From assembly GCF_963169125.1 (NCBI RefSeq), contig NC_084800.1, positions 148,796,397 to 148,860,396 on the forward strand: a stretch of 64,000 nucleotides of DNA, read 5' to 3'. The DNA comes from Humulus lupulus (lineage: Eukaryota > Streptophyta > Magnoliopsida > Rosales > Cannabaceae). This document shows positions 49,622 through 62,154 of this stretch, one piece after another. The position numbers and the translations under genes were made by a program. The notes beneath the pieces are model-generated. The model ran no database searches and was not told the DNA's origin. It saw only the letters and a list, made by a program, of their open reading frames with translations. How positions within the stretch are numbered: position 1 is the first letter of the stretch; each line of letters opens with the position of its first letter.

Positions 49622-52600
49622 ATGCCTCGCCAATCATCGAGACTCCGCGGCATTCAGGCCGAGGATGATAACCAGGGGCAGGACCCTCCACCTGCTCCTC
49701 AGAACTGGCAACAGATTTTAGCAGAGATGGAGGCTAGGTTGAAGAAAACAGAGGATGAGCTTAGTCAGTACAGGCAACCAGCTCCTCCACCGGCCACTGT
49801 GATACCACCACCGCCTAGTGTGGTACCGGCTCCGGTTCAACCTGTGACTGGGAACAGGTTGGAACCTCTATATGAAAGATTCAGAAAACAACAACCTCCT
49901 ACCTTTGAGGGGGGAGCAGACCCACTGCAGGCTGAGCAGTGGATGAGTACAATGTCGGTAATCCTGGACTTCATGAGGGTTGAAGGAAGGGATAGGGTTG
50001 ATTGTGCCAGTTATATGCTTAGACATGATGCACGAATATGGTGGGAGGTGGTGGGGCAGCGAAGGGATACTGCTATTATGACCTGGGAGGAATTCAAGAG
50101 CCTTTTCAACGAGAAATACTACAGCGTAGCCGTTCGAGCGGCGAAGGCGGATGAGTTTAACAGTCTGACTCAGGGCAGGTTATCTGTCACTGAGTACGCC
50201 TTGGTATTTGATAGATTGGCGAAGTTTGCGCCAGAGCTTGTGCCGACTGATATGGCCAGAAGGGACAGATTTGTACGGGGATTAGGTGCAATGATCGCCC
50301 GTGACGTGAGTATTACAATGGCTCCAGAGACTACCTATGCGCAAGTGGTAGACAAGGCCCTCACTGCTGAGAGGGCTGAGGATCAGATCTGGAAGGATAG
50401 CGCTGCTAGGCGTGATACCAGGAGGGTAATGCCTTCTTCTTCTGGGCCTAGTCGGGGCAGCGGCCCCAGTGAGCAGAAGAGGAGAGTACCAGACTCATTT
50501 ACTCCCTATGGTTCCGACAGGAGGGTTCGCGGTTCCGTGGGTGGCCGCCAGGGCGGTAATGACAACTGGAGGAGTTATCCATGGTGTCCTCGATGCAGGC
50601 GACGGCATCAGGGCGAGTGCCGGTCCGCCTCTGGAGCGGGTACCGGCATCAGGGCATGTTTTGTTTGTGGAAGCACCAGCCACTTGAAGAAAGATTGCCC
50701 GCAGGCTAAGAAGGAGGAGCCTAGGCAGGGTGACAGCCTCGCGCCTGCTAGGGTCTTCACCTTGACTCAGACTGAGGCAGAGGCCAGCCCATCAGTGGTC
50801 ACAGGTCAGATTTTTAGCGCTGGATCCTTGTTTACTGCATTGATTGATTCTGGTGCTACGCACTCATTTGTTTCTGCTAGAGTGATTGATCAGCTGTGTA
50901 GACCTAGTATTTTGTATGCTAGGGGTTTTCAGACTGTATTGCCTACAGGAGAGCTGGTAGTCTCTAGGAGGTGGGTTAGAGCCTTACCAGTAGTGGTAGA
51001 TGGTAGAGAATTGTTTGTTGACCTGATTGAACTAGATATGGACGATTTTGACATAATACTAGGGATGGATTGGTTGACGCGATATGGAGCAACAATTGAT
51101 TGTAGGCGACGAATGGTGACCTTTGAACCGGAGGGCGAGGCACCCTTTGTGTTCGTGGGATCGGTGGATGGACCGCGGGTACCTGTGATCTCGGCACTAA
51201 AGGCTAGAGACCTGATGCAAGAGGGTTGCATAGGATTCCTAGCAAGTATAGTGGATTCCTCTAAGGTGGCGGCAGTGGGACCGAATGAAACCAGAGTCGT
51301 CTGCGAGTTTCCAGACTTGTTTCCAGCAGATCTGCCGGGGTTGCCGCCACAGCGGGAGATCGAGTTCGTCATAGAGTTAGCTCCGGGAGCAGAGCCAGTA
51401 TCCAAAGCACCTTACAGAATGGCTCCAGCAGAATTGAAGGAATTGAAGATTCAACTGCAGGAACTACTTGATTTGGGGTTTGTCAGACCGAGTTTCTCGC
51501 CGTGGGGTGCTCCAGTTTTATTTGTTAAGAAAAAGGATGGATCGCTCAGGATGTGCATCGATTACAGGGAGTTGAATAAGCTGACCATCAAGAACAAATA
51601 TCCATTGCCTAGGATCGACGATTTATTTGATCAGCTTCAAGGGAGTATAGTGTTTTCGAAGATTGATCTCCGATCAGGCTACTATCAATTGAGGATCAGA
51701 GATGAGGACATACCAAAGACTGCATTTCGGACTCGGTATGGGCATTATGAATTTCTGGTTATGTCCTTTGGATTAACCAATGCCCCGGCGGCATTTATGG
51801 ATTTGATGAACAGAATTTTTAAGGATTACTTGGATAAGTTTGTGATTGTGTTTATTGATGATATCCTAGTATACTCCCAGACAGAGACAGAGCATGAGCA
51901 TCATCTGCGTCTAGTGTTGCAGCGGTTAAGAGGGCATAAGCTATATGCCAAGTTTAGTAAGTGCGAGTTCTGGTTATCGCAAGTTTCATTTTTGGGCCAT
52001 ATTATCAGTAAGGATGGGTTACTGGTCGACCCAAGTAAGACGGAAGCAGTGAGGGTTTGGCCTAGACCCAGCAATGTTCCTGAAGTTAGAAGTTTCCTTG
52101 GACTAGCAGGTTACTACCGGCGGTTTGTAGAGGGGTTCTCCAGAATTGCTACTCCGTTGACAGAATTGACAAGGAAGAAGACCAAGTTTGTGTGGACAGA
52201 TCGATGCGAGAATAGCTTCAAAGAGCTGAAGCGGCGGTTGATTACTGCACCAGTGCTGAGCCTGCCAACAGATAATGAGAAGTTTGTGGTCTACTGTGAC
52301 GCTTCCAGACAGGGTCTGGGATGCGTGTTGATGCAGGCTGGGAAAGTGATAGCGTACGCATCAAGGCAATTAAAGGAGTACGAGCAGAGGTATCCCACGC
52401 ATGACCTGGAATTAGCTGCAGTGGTATTCGCACTTAAGATTTGGAGACACTATCTGTATGGAGAGAGGTGTGAGATATACACTGATCACAAGAGTCTAAA
52501 GTATTTCTTTACCCAGAAGGACTTGAACATGCGCCAGAGACGGTGGCTTGAGCTGGTAAAGGATTACGATTGTGATATCCTATACCATCCTGGGAAGGCT

Positions 52601-54175
52601 AATGTGGTGGCCGATGCATTAAGCCGAAGGGGCCCAGGACAGTTGTATAGTTCGAGGCAGATATCTGACAGACTAGCAGGAGAGATGACCAGAGCAGGTA
52701 TAGAGCTAGTGGTTGGGAGGTTAGCCAACATTACTCTTCAGTCAACACTCCTCGAGAGGATTAAGGAAGCACAGGGAAAGGACCCCCAGTTAGTTGAGCG
52801 TAGAGAGAACGTCCTATCGGGAGCAGCTAAGGACTTCTCTATTTCTGAGATGGGTTTGTTGAAGTACAAAGGACGGATTTGTGTTCCGATTGATCCAGAC
52901 ATTCGGCGAGAGATTTTGGACGAGTCTCATACCACTCCCTACTCTTTGCACCCAGGATCTACGAAGATGTACCATGACCTGAAGGTTTTGTATTGGTGGT
53001 CAGGCATGAAGAGGGACGTGGTGGACTATGTGGCTAGATGCCTAACCTGTCAGCAGATTAAGGCGGAACACCAGAGGCCAGCAGGATTATTACAGCCTCT
53101 TGGGATTCCCGAGTGGAAATGGGAAGATATTGCCATGGACTTTGTGGTAGGATTGCCAAAGACCGTGGGTCAGCATGACTCGGTATGGGTGATTGTGGAC
53201 AGGTATACCAAGTCCGCCCACTTCTTACCTGTGAAGACGACTTATACTGTGGAGCAGTATGCAGAGCTTTATGCTAAGGAGATCGTTCGACTTCATGGGG
53301 CTCCGAGGTCAATAGTATCCGACAGAGACCCCACTTTCACTTCCAAGTTTTGGAAGAGCCTGCAGAAGGCAATGGGCACGCAGCTTCGGTTTAGTACCGC
53401 TTATCATCCTCAGACGGATGGACAGTCTGAGAGGACAATTCAAATACTGGAGGACATGTTACGAGCTTGTGTCTTGGATTTTGAGGGATCTTGGAGTAAG
53501 TACCTCCCTCTGATTGAGTTTTCGTACAATAACAGTTATCAGGCGACTATCGGAGTGGCTCCGTATGAGATGTTATATGGTAGAAAATGCAGATCACCGA
53601 TTCACTGGGATGAGACAGGTGAGAGAAGGTATTTAGGTCCTGAGATGGTTCAGAGGACCAATGAGGCACTTGAGAAAATTAGAGCTCGTATGCTCGCCTC
53701 CCAGAGTCGCCAGAAGAGTTATTCAGATCAGAAACGCAGGAGCGTAGAATTTCAGGTTGGTGATCATGTATTCCTCAGGGTTTCACCCCTGAGAGGAGTA
53801 AAACGATTTGGCGTTCGGGGCAAGCTGAGTCCCAGGTTTGTTGGCCCATTTGAGGTTCTAGAACGAATTGGGGAGGTGGCTTATAGGTTAGCAATGCCTC
53901 CAGCTTTATCAGGAGTTCATGACGTGTTTCATGTGTCCATGCTCCGGAAGTATGTTTCGGACTCTACTCATGTGTTGAGCTATGAGAACTTGGAGTTGGA
54001 TCGGGACTTATCATACGAAGAAAAGCCTGTTCAGATCCTTGATAGGAAGGACAAGGTCTTGAGGAGCAAGACCATCCCCTTGGTTAAAGTATTGTGGAGA
54101 AACAGCAAGGTCGAAGAGGCGACATGGGAACTGGAATCAGATATGCGGGAGCGGCATCCCGAGTTGTTCAGGTAA
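49622..54175 (+). CDS. Element D gag-pol polyprotein, intact
   Basis: 1517 codons with no interruption. I chose the ATG at 49622 because it aligns with the gag starts of B and G; the frame is open upstream to 49538, but that part contains the acceptor-like site. Approximate residue positions: capsid 90-260 ([31 protein letters not shown]), CCHC knuckle [14 protein letters not shown] near 344, protease IDSGATHSF near 406, RT about 596-800 with FIDDILVYS near 743, RNase H from about 888 ([12 protein letters not shown]), integrase zinc ligands about 1102-1140, catalytic acids in MDFVVG (~1172), VSDRDP (~1232) and GQSERT (~1268), and a chromodomain-like tail about 1473-1516 ([16 protein letters not shown]). 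It supplies the particle, cDNA synthesis and integration; in chromoviruses the tail is thought to guide insertion to heterochromatin. Every catalytic residue I can check is present. Confidence 0.97.
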   Translation: MPRQSSRLRGIQAEDDNQGQDPPPAPQNWQQILAEMEARLKKTEDELSQYRQPAPPPATVIPPPPSVVPAPVQPVTGNRLEPLYERFRKQQPPTFEGGADPLQAEQWMSTMSVILDFMRVEGRDRVDCASYMLRHDARIWWEVVGQRRDTAIMTWEEFKSLFNEKYYSVAVRAAKADEFNSLTQGRLSVTEYALVFDRLAKFAPELVPTDMARRDRFVRGLGAMIARDVSITMAPETTYAQVVDKALTAERAEDQIWKDSAARRDTRRVMPSSSGPSRGSGPSEQKRRVPDSFTPYGSDRRVRGSVGGRQGGNDNWRSYPWCPRCRRRHQGECRSASGAGTGIRACFVCGSTSHLKKDCPQAKKEEPRQGDSLAPARVFTLTQTEAEASPSVVTGQIFSAGSLFTALIDSGATHSFVSARVIDQLCRPSILYARGFQTVLPTGELVVSRRWVRALPVVVDGRELFVDLIELDMDDFDIILGMDWLTRYGATIDCRRRMVTFEPEGEAPFVFVGSVDGPRVPVISALKARDLMQEGCIGFLASIVDSSKVAAVGPNETRVVCEFPDLFPADLPGLPPQREIEFVIELAPGAEPVSKAPYRMAPAELKELKIQLQELLDLGFVRPSFSPWGAPVLFVKKKDGSLRMCIDYRELNKLTIKNKYPLPRIDDLFDQLQGSIVFSKIDLRSGYYQLRIRDEDIPKTAFRTRYGHYEFLVMSFGLTNAPAAFMDLMNRIFKDYLDKFVIVFIDDILVYSQTETEHEHHLRLVLQRLRGHKLYAKFSKCEFWLSQVSFLGHIISKDGLLVDPSKTEAVRVWPRPSNVPEVRSFLGLAGYYRRFVEGFSRIATPLTELTRKKTKFVWTDRCENSFKELKRRLITAPVLSLPTDNEKFVVYCDASRQGLGCVLMQAGKVIAYASRQLKEYEQRYPTHDLELAAVVFALKIWRHYLYGERCEIYTDHKSLKYFFTQKDLNMRQRRWLELVKDYDCDILYHPGKANVVADALSRRGPGQLYSSRQISDRLAGEMTRAGIELVVGRLANITLQSTLLERIKEAQGKDPQLVERRENVLSGAAKDFSISEMGLLKYKGRICVPIDPDIRREILDESHTTPYSLHPGSTKMYHDLKVLYWWSGMKRDVVDYVARCLTCQQIKAEHQRPAGLLQPLGIPEWKWEDIAMDFVVGLPKTVGQHDSVWVIVDRYTKSAHFLPVKTTYTVEQYAELYAKEIVRLHGAPRSIVSDRDPTFTSKFWKSLQKAMGTQLRFSTAYHPQTDGQSERTIQILEDMLRACVLDFEGSWSKYLPLIEFSYNNSYQATIGVAPYEMLYGRKCRSPIHWDETGERRYLGPEMVQRTNEALEKIRARMLASQSRQKSYSDQKRRSVEFQVGDHVFLRVSPLRGVKRFGVRGKLSPRFVGPFEVLERIGEVAYRLAMPPALSGVHDVFHVSMLRKYVSDSTHVLSYENLELDRDLSYEEKPVQILDRKDKVLRSKTIPLVKVLWRNSKVEEATWELESDMRERHPELFR

Positions 54176-54195
54176 ATTTCGAGGACGAAATTCTC

Positions 54196-54211
54196 ATGAG
54201 GAGGGGATAGT
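54196..54211 (+). other. Polypurine tract of element D
   Basis: The purine-rich sequence GAGGAGGGGATAGT immediately precedes the 3' LTR. It is the site where plus-strand DNA synthesis is primed in LTR elements. The same word stands beside G's and B's 3' LTRs. Confidence 0.9.
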
Positions 54212-56421
54212 TGTAACGACCCAAATTCAATGTTAAGGCTTAAGGGCCTGGAGTTGTGTGCCTGGAGGGCATGATGGGATTTTGTGTGTGACTTTATTAA
54301 GTTTAATGCATCATTATGATTTATTGCACGTTATATGACTATTGGATTATTTGAGATGCATGACTATGTGAATCGGTATGCATGTAGAACTGATTGTCTT
54401 AAAATGAGCATGATTGTAACTTGGCCATGTTAGGGCATAACTGTGATAATTATACTATGTGAATTGTGCCATGTGAGTGTGATGTTTTACCAGGATGCAC
54501 GCATCGGGACGGTCCTAGTGAGCCAGTTAGTCTAAAAGTCACAACGGGTTGTTGTACCCGGCTCGGGAGGAGCCCAGGGGTACTTCGGGAATCTTGTAAG
54601 TTGAGTTTAGAAAGAGTGATTAGTATTGGTAATTTGGTAACCATTTGTAACTGCTGTGAGTAACAAGTTTTAAGATAGGAAGTGGTAGAATTGAAATGAA
54701 AGTGTTAAGACTTAAGTACCCTTGAAGGTTTAGCTTAGAAGGATTAGTAAGGAGGGGTAAATTGGTCTTTTGGCAAGGCAAATAGACATTATGCAGCTGG
54801 GATTTAGGGGGTACGGTTTGGGCATTTGGGTCACTTGTGGCTTTGATAAATTAGAAGAGAAGGAAAAGAAGAGGAGAGAAAGGCTAGGGCAAAGAAGAAG
54901 AAAGAAGAAGAGGTGTAGAAAGGGGGCTGAAGTGGGAAGCTTAGAAGGAGATCAAGGGAACTTTTAGGGTGGATTCTACTCTTGAGGTAAGGATTTTATG
55001 CTTATTTAAGTTTGTTTTCTGTGTTGGTTGAGGAATTTAATGCTTGAGTTAAGATTTTCATGGGTTTTGATTTGGGTTGTTGAATTTGAAATCAAAGGAG
55101 TGGATCTTGTGTGTATTGATGTTTTGGATTTGATTCTAGTGTTTATGGGGTGTTAGATTGTTCATATGAGGTTTGGATTTGAGTTTTGGGGTTTAGGTTT
55201 TGGTTTGGGATGATTTGGGGAGGTTAAAGCTCGGGGAAAATTGCAGGAAAAACCCAGAATTCTGGGTCTGCGAAGGCGTGCCGCGGCAGGGTTTTTGTGT
55301 GCCGCGGCAAGGGAGCTTCTGTCTGATGGGTGCCGCGGCACAAGGATGTGGTGCCGCGGCACAAGGCAATTTTCAGGGTAGCTCTTTTTGGCAATTTTAG
55401 GTCTTAGCTCCGGGGGTTCGTGGGATGCCTCCGGGGTGTTGTTTTAAGGTTTTAGAGGTCCCGAGAGTGCGGGATTGGTCCCGGGAAGTGGTTTTGGGTT
55501 TGGTTAGTATTAAAAGTGTTTTATGTGTGTTGTGACTAGGATTTCGGAGAGGCTCGTGCTAAAGGACCGTGCTCGTGACCGTGGTACTTTGGAAAGCACG
55601 GGATACAGGTAAGAAAACCGTAACACCCGAGTTTAGGGCATGGCCCCACTGTGTGATTGTAGGGCGTGGCCCCGGATTGTATTACGTGCAAATGCTTAAA
55701 CTTAAATGAACCATGATGTGTGTGAATGTTTATTTTGAATGTACTATATGTGTTATTATGATGAAACGAGCGGCAGAGGCCGGGTACGGCATAGGCCGGG
55801 GCGGCCGTGGGCCGAAAGTAACACAGCACATGGGATGCTTATATTCAGGGTGGGACCCAAGGGATACATGAGTGATCCTCGCGGTGAGAACCGAAACTCC
55901 AGGCTTTGGTAAGGCCTTGGGAGCGGCATGGCCGTACTTGTTTATTATGGTGGTTTTCTTATGTATCAGTGAATTATTGCCAGCTATTTACTTTGCATAT
56001 GTTATGTGTTATTTGGGTTTTCTTGCTGGGCTTCGGCTCACGGGTGCTCCGTGTGGCAGGTAAAAGCAAGGAGTCAGTCAACCGGCCATGAGTATGGAGA
56101 GCGTGGGGGCGGCGCGTACATGTTCGGCCTGCCCGACTGCTTTGGTTGGGGGCATTTTGTATATGGCTGTATTTAACCATTCTTTTGATAGCTGATCAAG
56201 TGTAAATCTATTTTGAGTTGTAAATATTTTGTAAACCTTATTTTGGGATCCCAGATGTTTTATAATTAACGTTATTAATGAAACTAAACATTTTCAAAGA
56301 GTACAGCCTTAAACTCTGGTTTATTCACACTTTTGGTTTTAGAAACCACTTGAGTCAATTAGATGCACAATTTCTGTTTTAAACTCACTTAGTAACGGCT
56401 CTAAGGTAGTAGGGCGTTACA
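54212..56421 (+). repeat. 3' LTR of element D
   Basis: 2210 bp, the same as 47072-49281 except for A at 56274 where the 5' LTR has T. It contains the same donor-like sites and four CCGCGG palindromes at 55278-55362. Confidence 0.96.
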
Positions 56422-56426
56422 ACCGT

Positions 56427-56904
56427 CCTTTCCCGCCTAACTCGTTAATTATAATTAACACCCTCAAAGTTCCGCTATTCTCAATATTCTCAAATGCTAA
56501 TAATTCATATCCCATTACCCTTTAATTAACGGTAATGTTCTAATCATCGAAATGACCCCGAGACTCACCCCGAGCCCCGAACTAAAACCCATTATGACTA
56601 GACCGAACACTTACATTCCATGATCGTCTCATGTCGAGTAGCTCGAACCAATCCACCTTATAATGTGGCCATATTAATTACTCACAAACATGCACCCAAA
56701 GTACACAATTATGTCCACAGCGGCCAAATTACCAAAATACCCTTATAATCATAAATACACCCATATGCATGCATTTACCATCATATAATAATATAATTCA
56801 CATAAACATGCATATGATCATTAAATAGCATCATAACTCAATTATGGCCCTCCCAGCCTCCTAATCAAGGTCCTAACCCTTATTAGGAAAATCGGGGCAT
56901 TACA
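56427..56904 (-). mobile_element. Solo LTR E (Tekay-type), second part
   Basis: Continuation of E after element D, ending CGGGGCATTACA at 56904, followed by the CAAAC duplication. Its final stretch (CTAATCAAGG...CTTATTAGG) matches the corresponding LTR end in B. Confidence 0.9.
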
Positions 56905-58620
56905 CAAACACTTTCTTGTCTACTGGACTATGAAACAGACCATCCTGAGTACCTTTAGAATAGCCATCAAACAAGCAAATCCTCATCTCATTGTTCTAGC
57001 TTTCTACCTTTTTCCTCATGACAAAAACATGATACCACCAAATTCCATAATGACGTAAACCAGGTTCACGGCCATTTCATAATTCTAGTGGTTTCTTGGA
57101 GACAACTTTTGAGACGGCACAACATTTAAAAAAAATTCACATGCAGTCTAGGTAGTATGTCTCCAGAAAAGATCTAGGTAAGAAGTTGGTAGAGTTTAAT
57201 AGCTTATCATAGAACACACATTTTTATAAACGTGCGATTCACACCGCTCATCAACATTGTTCTGTTGCGGAGTCCTTGGGGCAGTTGTTTTAGACAAATC
57301 CTCAAGTTCAATTAAATGATCTTGGTTCTGATTATCAAAATATCCTCCACCCCTATCAGATCGCAAGATGTTTAACGTTTTACCTAATTTGGTTTTAATG
57401 CCATAGCAATGAATTCTTTGAACTTCTTAACAAATTCGCAGAATTCCTATACTTTAGGTACTTACATGAGTCTCTAGAGCAATCGTCGATGAAGGTGACG
57501 AAATACTCATAACCACCCCTCGCTTGAACATTCATATGGCCCTAGACATTTGAACATACTAGCCCTAGTGGTTCTTTGGCCCTTTCTCCTATCACAGAGA
57601 ATGGACGCTTAGTCATTCTGCCCTCGAGACTAGATTCACAAACAGTTAGGTCACCCTAGGTGAGTTCCCTCAAAGGCCCAGCCTTTGTTAGTCTTTGAAT
57701 CCTATCATAACAAATATGAACAAAGCGAAAAATGCCAAAGGTACATCATTTCTAACGTTATTGACCTTTTGTCGTTTAACGGTCCTAGAATTAGCTGTCT
57801 TAAACAACTCATTATTTATAACATACGGTTCGTTTAGTTGCAATAGGTATAGCCTGTTTTTCATATATCCACCCCACAATTCACATCCATTTAAAGAAAT
57901 AGGATTTTATTACTTGTGAAAGTAACTACAAATTATTGTTGATGTAATAAGACAAACTTAAATTGAAATTTCCATTGAAAATCGGAATAAAATAAACATT
58001 TTCTTAAAACAATATATTTACTTCCAAAATTCATTCATGCTTATCCTTTTGCCTTGTTTGATACGAACAACCCTTGATGGATACCAAGCCGTGGCTTTTT
58101 ATCCTTCATGGCTTTCCCAATGTTAAAAGTATAAAAAGGTACATGCATGTGTTAGTAGATTGTGATTCAGCGATCCAAAAACTGAAGTATCATCCTCTAA
58201 AATCACATGCATCCAAGACAAATTTAATTATTTTGGGTTCCATATGCCTTGAGTTATGGGCAATCTTGTTCCAATTCCCAGTCTCCTTGCAGTTGGAAAC
58301 ACTCCCCTTTTTGTGTACTTATAATCAGGCCTTGCTCCAAGATGCTTTGCAGCATTTTGTTCCTTGCTAGTTGACTTCTTGTTATTTTTGCATGAATTTC
58401 TTCCTCTTTGCTCTTCGAAGAAGAAGCTCAAAGCAGCTTCTCCTTGAGCTTGTTTAGTAGTATTAGCATTCTTTCATTTGCTCGAATTACCATCGACAAT
58501 CCTCTTTGAAGGATTTGGTGATCGTTGCATGGGAAAAATATGAATATTTTTTATTATCACAAACTCAATGTTGTCTAAAATCAACACCATGTTGATGTTG
58601 GACAAACATTTCGTGAGGTT
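56905..58620 (-). pseudogene. Element F gag end, protease and integrase (Ty1/copia), decayed
   Basis: On the minus strand from right to left, a basic gag tail and a degenerate zinc-knuckle region lie near 58550-58240 (the CX2C/H/C pattern is partly lost). The integrase starts near 57760 with IQRLTKAGPLREL, two cysteine-bearing stretches around LTVCESSLEGRMTKRPFS, and ARGGYEYFVTFIDD with its aspartates. The spacer ending DGLFHSPVDKKVF meets E at 56904. Numerous stops and frame changes exclude function. The order and wording are those of a standard plant copia pol. The short minus-strand frame at 57879-57688 is a shadow of this region. Confidence 0.78.
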
Positions 58621-58836
58621 CTCACCATAGAGTAACATTTTAGAGATCAGAGAGAGTATGAGGTTGGAAGCCTAGGGCTTCTATTATCAACTAAGTAGAA
58701 ATCAACGCATTGCTTGACAAACATTTATTCATTAATTTTTTTTTTTTTAGAAATAGCATAACATACAAAATGTTTTGAGATAAGCAAAATACTAAAACAC
58801 TTATCTTCTATTTCTTAGGTACTTTAGCTAGCCATG

Positions 58837-58996
58837 AACTCATGTGTCTCGGTAGGCGAGAGTCACAAATATTCACGTAGTTAAATAGAGAAACATCTCA
58901 ATTAATAAAAGGTCATAGAATTTTATTAACTACCTATTCCATCCGATCAAAGTAACGGAAACTCATGTGTCCCGGTAGGCGAGAGTCACAAATATT
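58837..58996. repeat. Two 37-bp direct repeats in F's leader/gag region
   Basis: ACTCATGTGTCTCGGTAGG and what follows through CACAAATATT occurs at 58837-58873 and again at 58960-58996, differing at one or two bases. Spacing is 123 bp. Their role is unknown. Confidence 0.8.
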
Positions 58997-59239
58997 TCTT
59001 ACTTTATGAGTTTGACCCACGGTTTCGATTATTATAGACTTAATTCCTATAGTCACCGATGGGATGAGTCTATAGAAGGTCCATCTATCCTAAGAAATTT
59101 AACCATGTTAAGAAGTCCAATGAACACCTTCCGTAGGGAGACGAAATCAAAGCGCCATGAGGCCCCACTGAACTCTAACCTTGTTAAATCAACGGTGAAG
59201 ATCGAATTGAAAATTTTTAAAACTCATTATTAAATATTT

Positions 59240-60410
59240 TAGTATTTTATTCTTTTTGAAAAAATATCAACTTAGGTTTTCCAAATTATCAAAATAATCA
59301 ATAAACCAACTAAGGTTCGCCAAATTATAAAAATAATCAACAAACCATAGTTTATAATTTTTTCCATTAATTCTAAATTTACCATTGAAAATTAATCTAA
59401 AAATTAGAATTAATATGTTTCTAATAAATTATTAGGTCCAACTAAAAAGAATAACCTAATACAATTAAGTCCAACTTAGGTAAATAGGCCTTAACAATTC
59501 GAGCTTGCATGGAGGAGAGCTGGGTTCAGTATGTCGGACCCACTACTAAGGTTTCCTAACTTCCACACAAAGCCCAAAAAAACAGGAATTTGAACCTTTG
59601 TTTTATTAATTGTTATTCAATTGATTAGGCCCAATCTAGTAATGCAAAGCAAATGGGCCTTCACAAGTGGTACTACCCACAAGAGAGGAATTTAAACTTT
59701 ACATGTTCAATTGAGCCCAAATAAAACCTAACATATTATGAAAGTTTTCTTTGAGTTTTCCCACAATTTTTAAACGCAAAAATTGGGCCATCATTATAAT
59801 TATATTCAAAGCCCAAAAGAAAAAAATAACTTAATAATGATGCTTGATATGTTAATAATTGGATGGGCCTAACATGTTACTCTATGTATTATTAATTATG
59901 CAAAAATACCACAATAATATACTATTTTGCAGAATAGCATAATTAATTAACATAGAATTCATCGAACAAAATTTAATATAATTAATTAAACAAGGTACAA
60001 AATATTAAATTAAATAAAATAGAATTTATCAAACCAAATTCAATTTCAAATAATTAATTTAACCAAGGTTGTTAAGTTGTTAGGAATGATAAGATATTTT
60101 ATTTTTAAATATTTTAACAAATTTTAAAATATCAAAATATATTTTAACCAAATTTAAAATATCTAGTATTATCTGATAATTAATTATAAATATTTTAACA
60201 ATAAAAATATCTTGAATAATCAGATAACTAATTTTAATATTTTATTTGTAACAATATAAAAAAAAATATCTAACATTGTCATGATTATTAGATAACAAAT
60301 TCAAAATATTTTAAAAAGAAAAAATATCTATAAAATTATCAGATAATTAATTTTAAATATTTTAAACCTAACTGCACAAAATATCCAATTTAAAAATATA
60401 TTTTATTTTT
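59240..60410. other. AT-rich leader of element F without recognised gene
   Basis: A long A/T-dominated stretch with repeated AAATATTTTAA words between gag and the PBS. No convincing coding frame. GGGCC/GGCCC words near 59620-59870 resemble those found in copia LTRs, so an older LTR fragment may be present. Confidence 0.4.
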
Positions 60411-60420
60411 TTTGCGAAAA

Positions 60421-60533
60421 AATGCCGCGCGCGGGTTTTGGCACCGATGTCGTACGGACGTCCGTGTGGATCAGTACGGCATTCGTACGCCTGGGTCCCG
60501 GCGGCGGCTCCATGCATGCCCAGCACACACAAT
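60421..60533. other. GC-rich, CpG-rich islet in F's leader
   Basis: About 110 bp with many CpGs (GCCGCGCGCGGG, GGCGGCGGC) and a perfect 12-bp palindrome ACGGACGTCCGT at 60454-60465, set in A/T-rich flanks. Short open frames cross it on both strands but show no family resemblance. It lies about 200 bp from F's 5' LTR, in the untranslated leader. Confidence 0.75.
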
Positions 60534-60721
60534 TGCGCAAAAACAATCCAAAATTTTTTTTAAAAAAAAAACTTGTGCAGTTTTTAAATCCAAAACAAGC
60601 AAAAAACAACCAAATTATTGCTAAATTTACATAAGAAAACATAAAACATGTACCATCCAATTAATACCTAACATATCAATCAATTTCATACATGTTCATT
60701 CATGAAAATAAACTTGCAACC

Positions 60722-60737
60722 TATGGCTCTAAGGCCA
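60722..60737 (-). other. Degenerate primer-binding site of element F
   Basis: The minus strand reads TTGGCCTTAGAGCCATAG beside the LTR end at 60740. It resembles the common copia leader TGGTATCAGAGCCATAG with several mismatches. Confidence 0.55.
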
Positions 60738-60739
60738 AT

Positions 60740-62154
60740 TGTTGGAAAAACTTATTTGCAGGATCTTTATTTATTTTCATGCAATTTACATATTATCAAA
60801 CAAACATGCAAATTCCTAGAACATGCTCTTATGAAATTGATAAAAATACAGAGTAAAGTAAAAAACTTAAATTACGCAGCGGAACTGGAACAACTCCGTC
60901 CTTCAATCTCTCTAACCCTTGATTCCTTTCTATAGCAGAGTATTATCAAGAGATTGAACAAGATCAGCAACACAGTCTTCCTCACCAAGCCATTGATCAA
61001 CCTAGAACTAGTGTGGGCTGGTTCTCAACACATGAGATAGAGATCTTGAAGAGAAGAAGAAGAGAGAGTGGCCAAGAAGGTTAGACTGTCTAGGTTTTCA
61101 CTTACCAATCAACTGAAACTCACTTCCTTTATGAAAACCCTAGATATCATATTCCTTATATAGGCAACTCAATGGGATTTATTTAAATTTAAATTAATTA
61201 AAAATAATAATCAAAAATAAAAACCTTGGGCTGCCATAAATGAACTTGGGCTCAATCTCTATGTTTTGAATTTAAATCCCTACTGGGCCTAAATTCAAAA
61301 CATTTTTTTTTTTTTTTTTAATTAATTAATTAAATCCTTATTCAAATTAACTAATTATAATTTGAAACATGATTTAATATTATTTATTTATATTGATACC
61401 AATTTATCAATATTAATAAATTTACCCAAAGATTCTCTTTTATTCTCTAAATCTCAAATCTCTGTAAATTTTCCAAAATTGACCTAGTCAATTTTAAAAA
61501 TCCTAATTGATAATTAAATCAATTAATTGAGACATTCTAGATGATTTACTCAAAGGTGACGCGGGGACCATGGATCCATGAAATCAAGCTCCAATAAGTT
61601 ACCGTGAATTTATTTATGAATAATTTCACTACCATATTAATTCTTCATGACTCCACTATAGACTTGTAATTGAACTCTTGAATTCATAGAACGTATTTTC
61701 CAAACCATGAATACGTTATCCATTGTTATAACCATTACAGTTTGTCAATCCTCTATCGATGACTTACTAACATGCTGGGTGCAAATTACCGTTTTACCCC
61801 TCATCAGCATTTTATCATTAACTCCCACTAAGTTCCTTATAAATGATATTTCCATGAACTTAATCGCAGAAATGAGATCTCAATCATTTAACCTTTTGAA
61901 CAAAGCAATTAAGGAAATCATCTTTTCACTTCTCATACAGAAGTTATAGATTTCATATCTATGAATAATACTCCCACTCAATTACATTACTAAATCTCCA
62001 AGATGTAAGTATGGGCTAGACCGTAGGGTAATCTGGTAAAGAACAAGTCAAAAGATTTAAATAATATAATTAGTAGAATATTATCAATCAGAATTAAGAT
62101 CGACTTAACCTATGGTCAACGTTGTGACATTGATTATATTCGATAACAACGATA
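60740..62154 (-). repeat. 5' LTR of copia element F, interrupted by a CACTA element
   Basis: The block begins TGTTGGAAAAAC and aligns with 41258 onward. It contains a roughly 36-bp segment near 62053-62088 that is absent from the other LTR. Alignment ends at GATA, 62151-62154; the other LTR continues GATACTTATT, while here CACTTCAAG begins. The remaining LTR part should lie beyond the window. Confidence 0.88.

Larger units (their letters stand above)
47072..56421 (+). mobile_element. Element D: complete young Tekay-type chromovirus
   Basis: 9350 bp with 2210-bp LTRs at 47072-49281 and 54212-56421, initiator-Met PBS, one uninterrupted gag-pol frame, purine tract, and a perfect ACCGT duplication (47067-47071 and 56422-56426). 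The LTRs are offset by exactly 7140 bp, and by line-by-line reading differ at one base (T at 49134, A at 56274). This points to a very recent insertion and an element that may still be mobile. It lies inside solo LTR E, in the opposite orientation. Confidence 0.97.

Noticed and set aside
50469..51405. Frames overlapping D gag-pol on either strand
   Set aside because: Shadows of the 1517-codon frame in GC-richer coding sequence.
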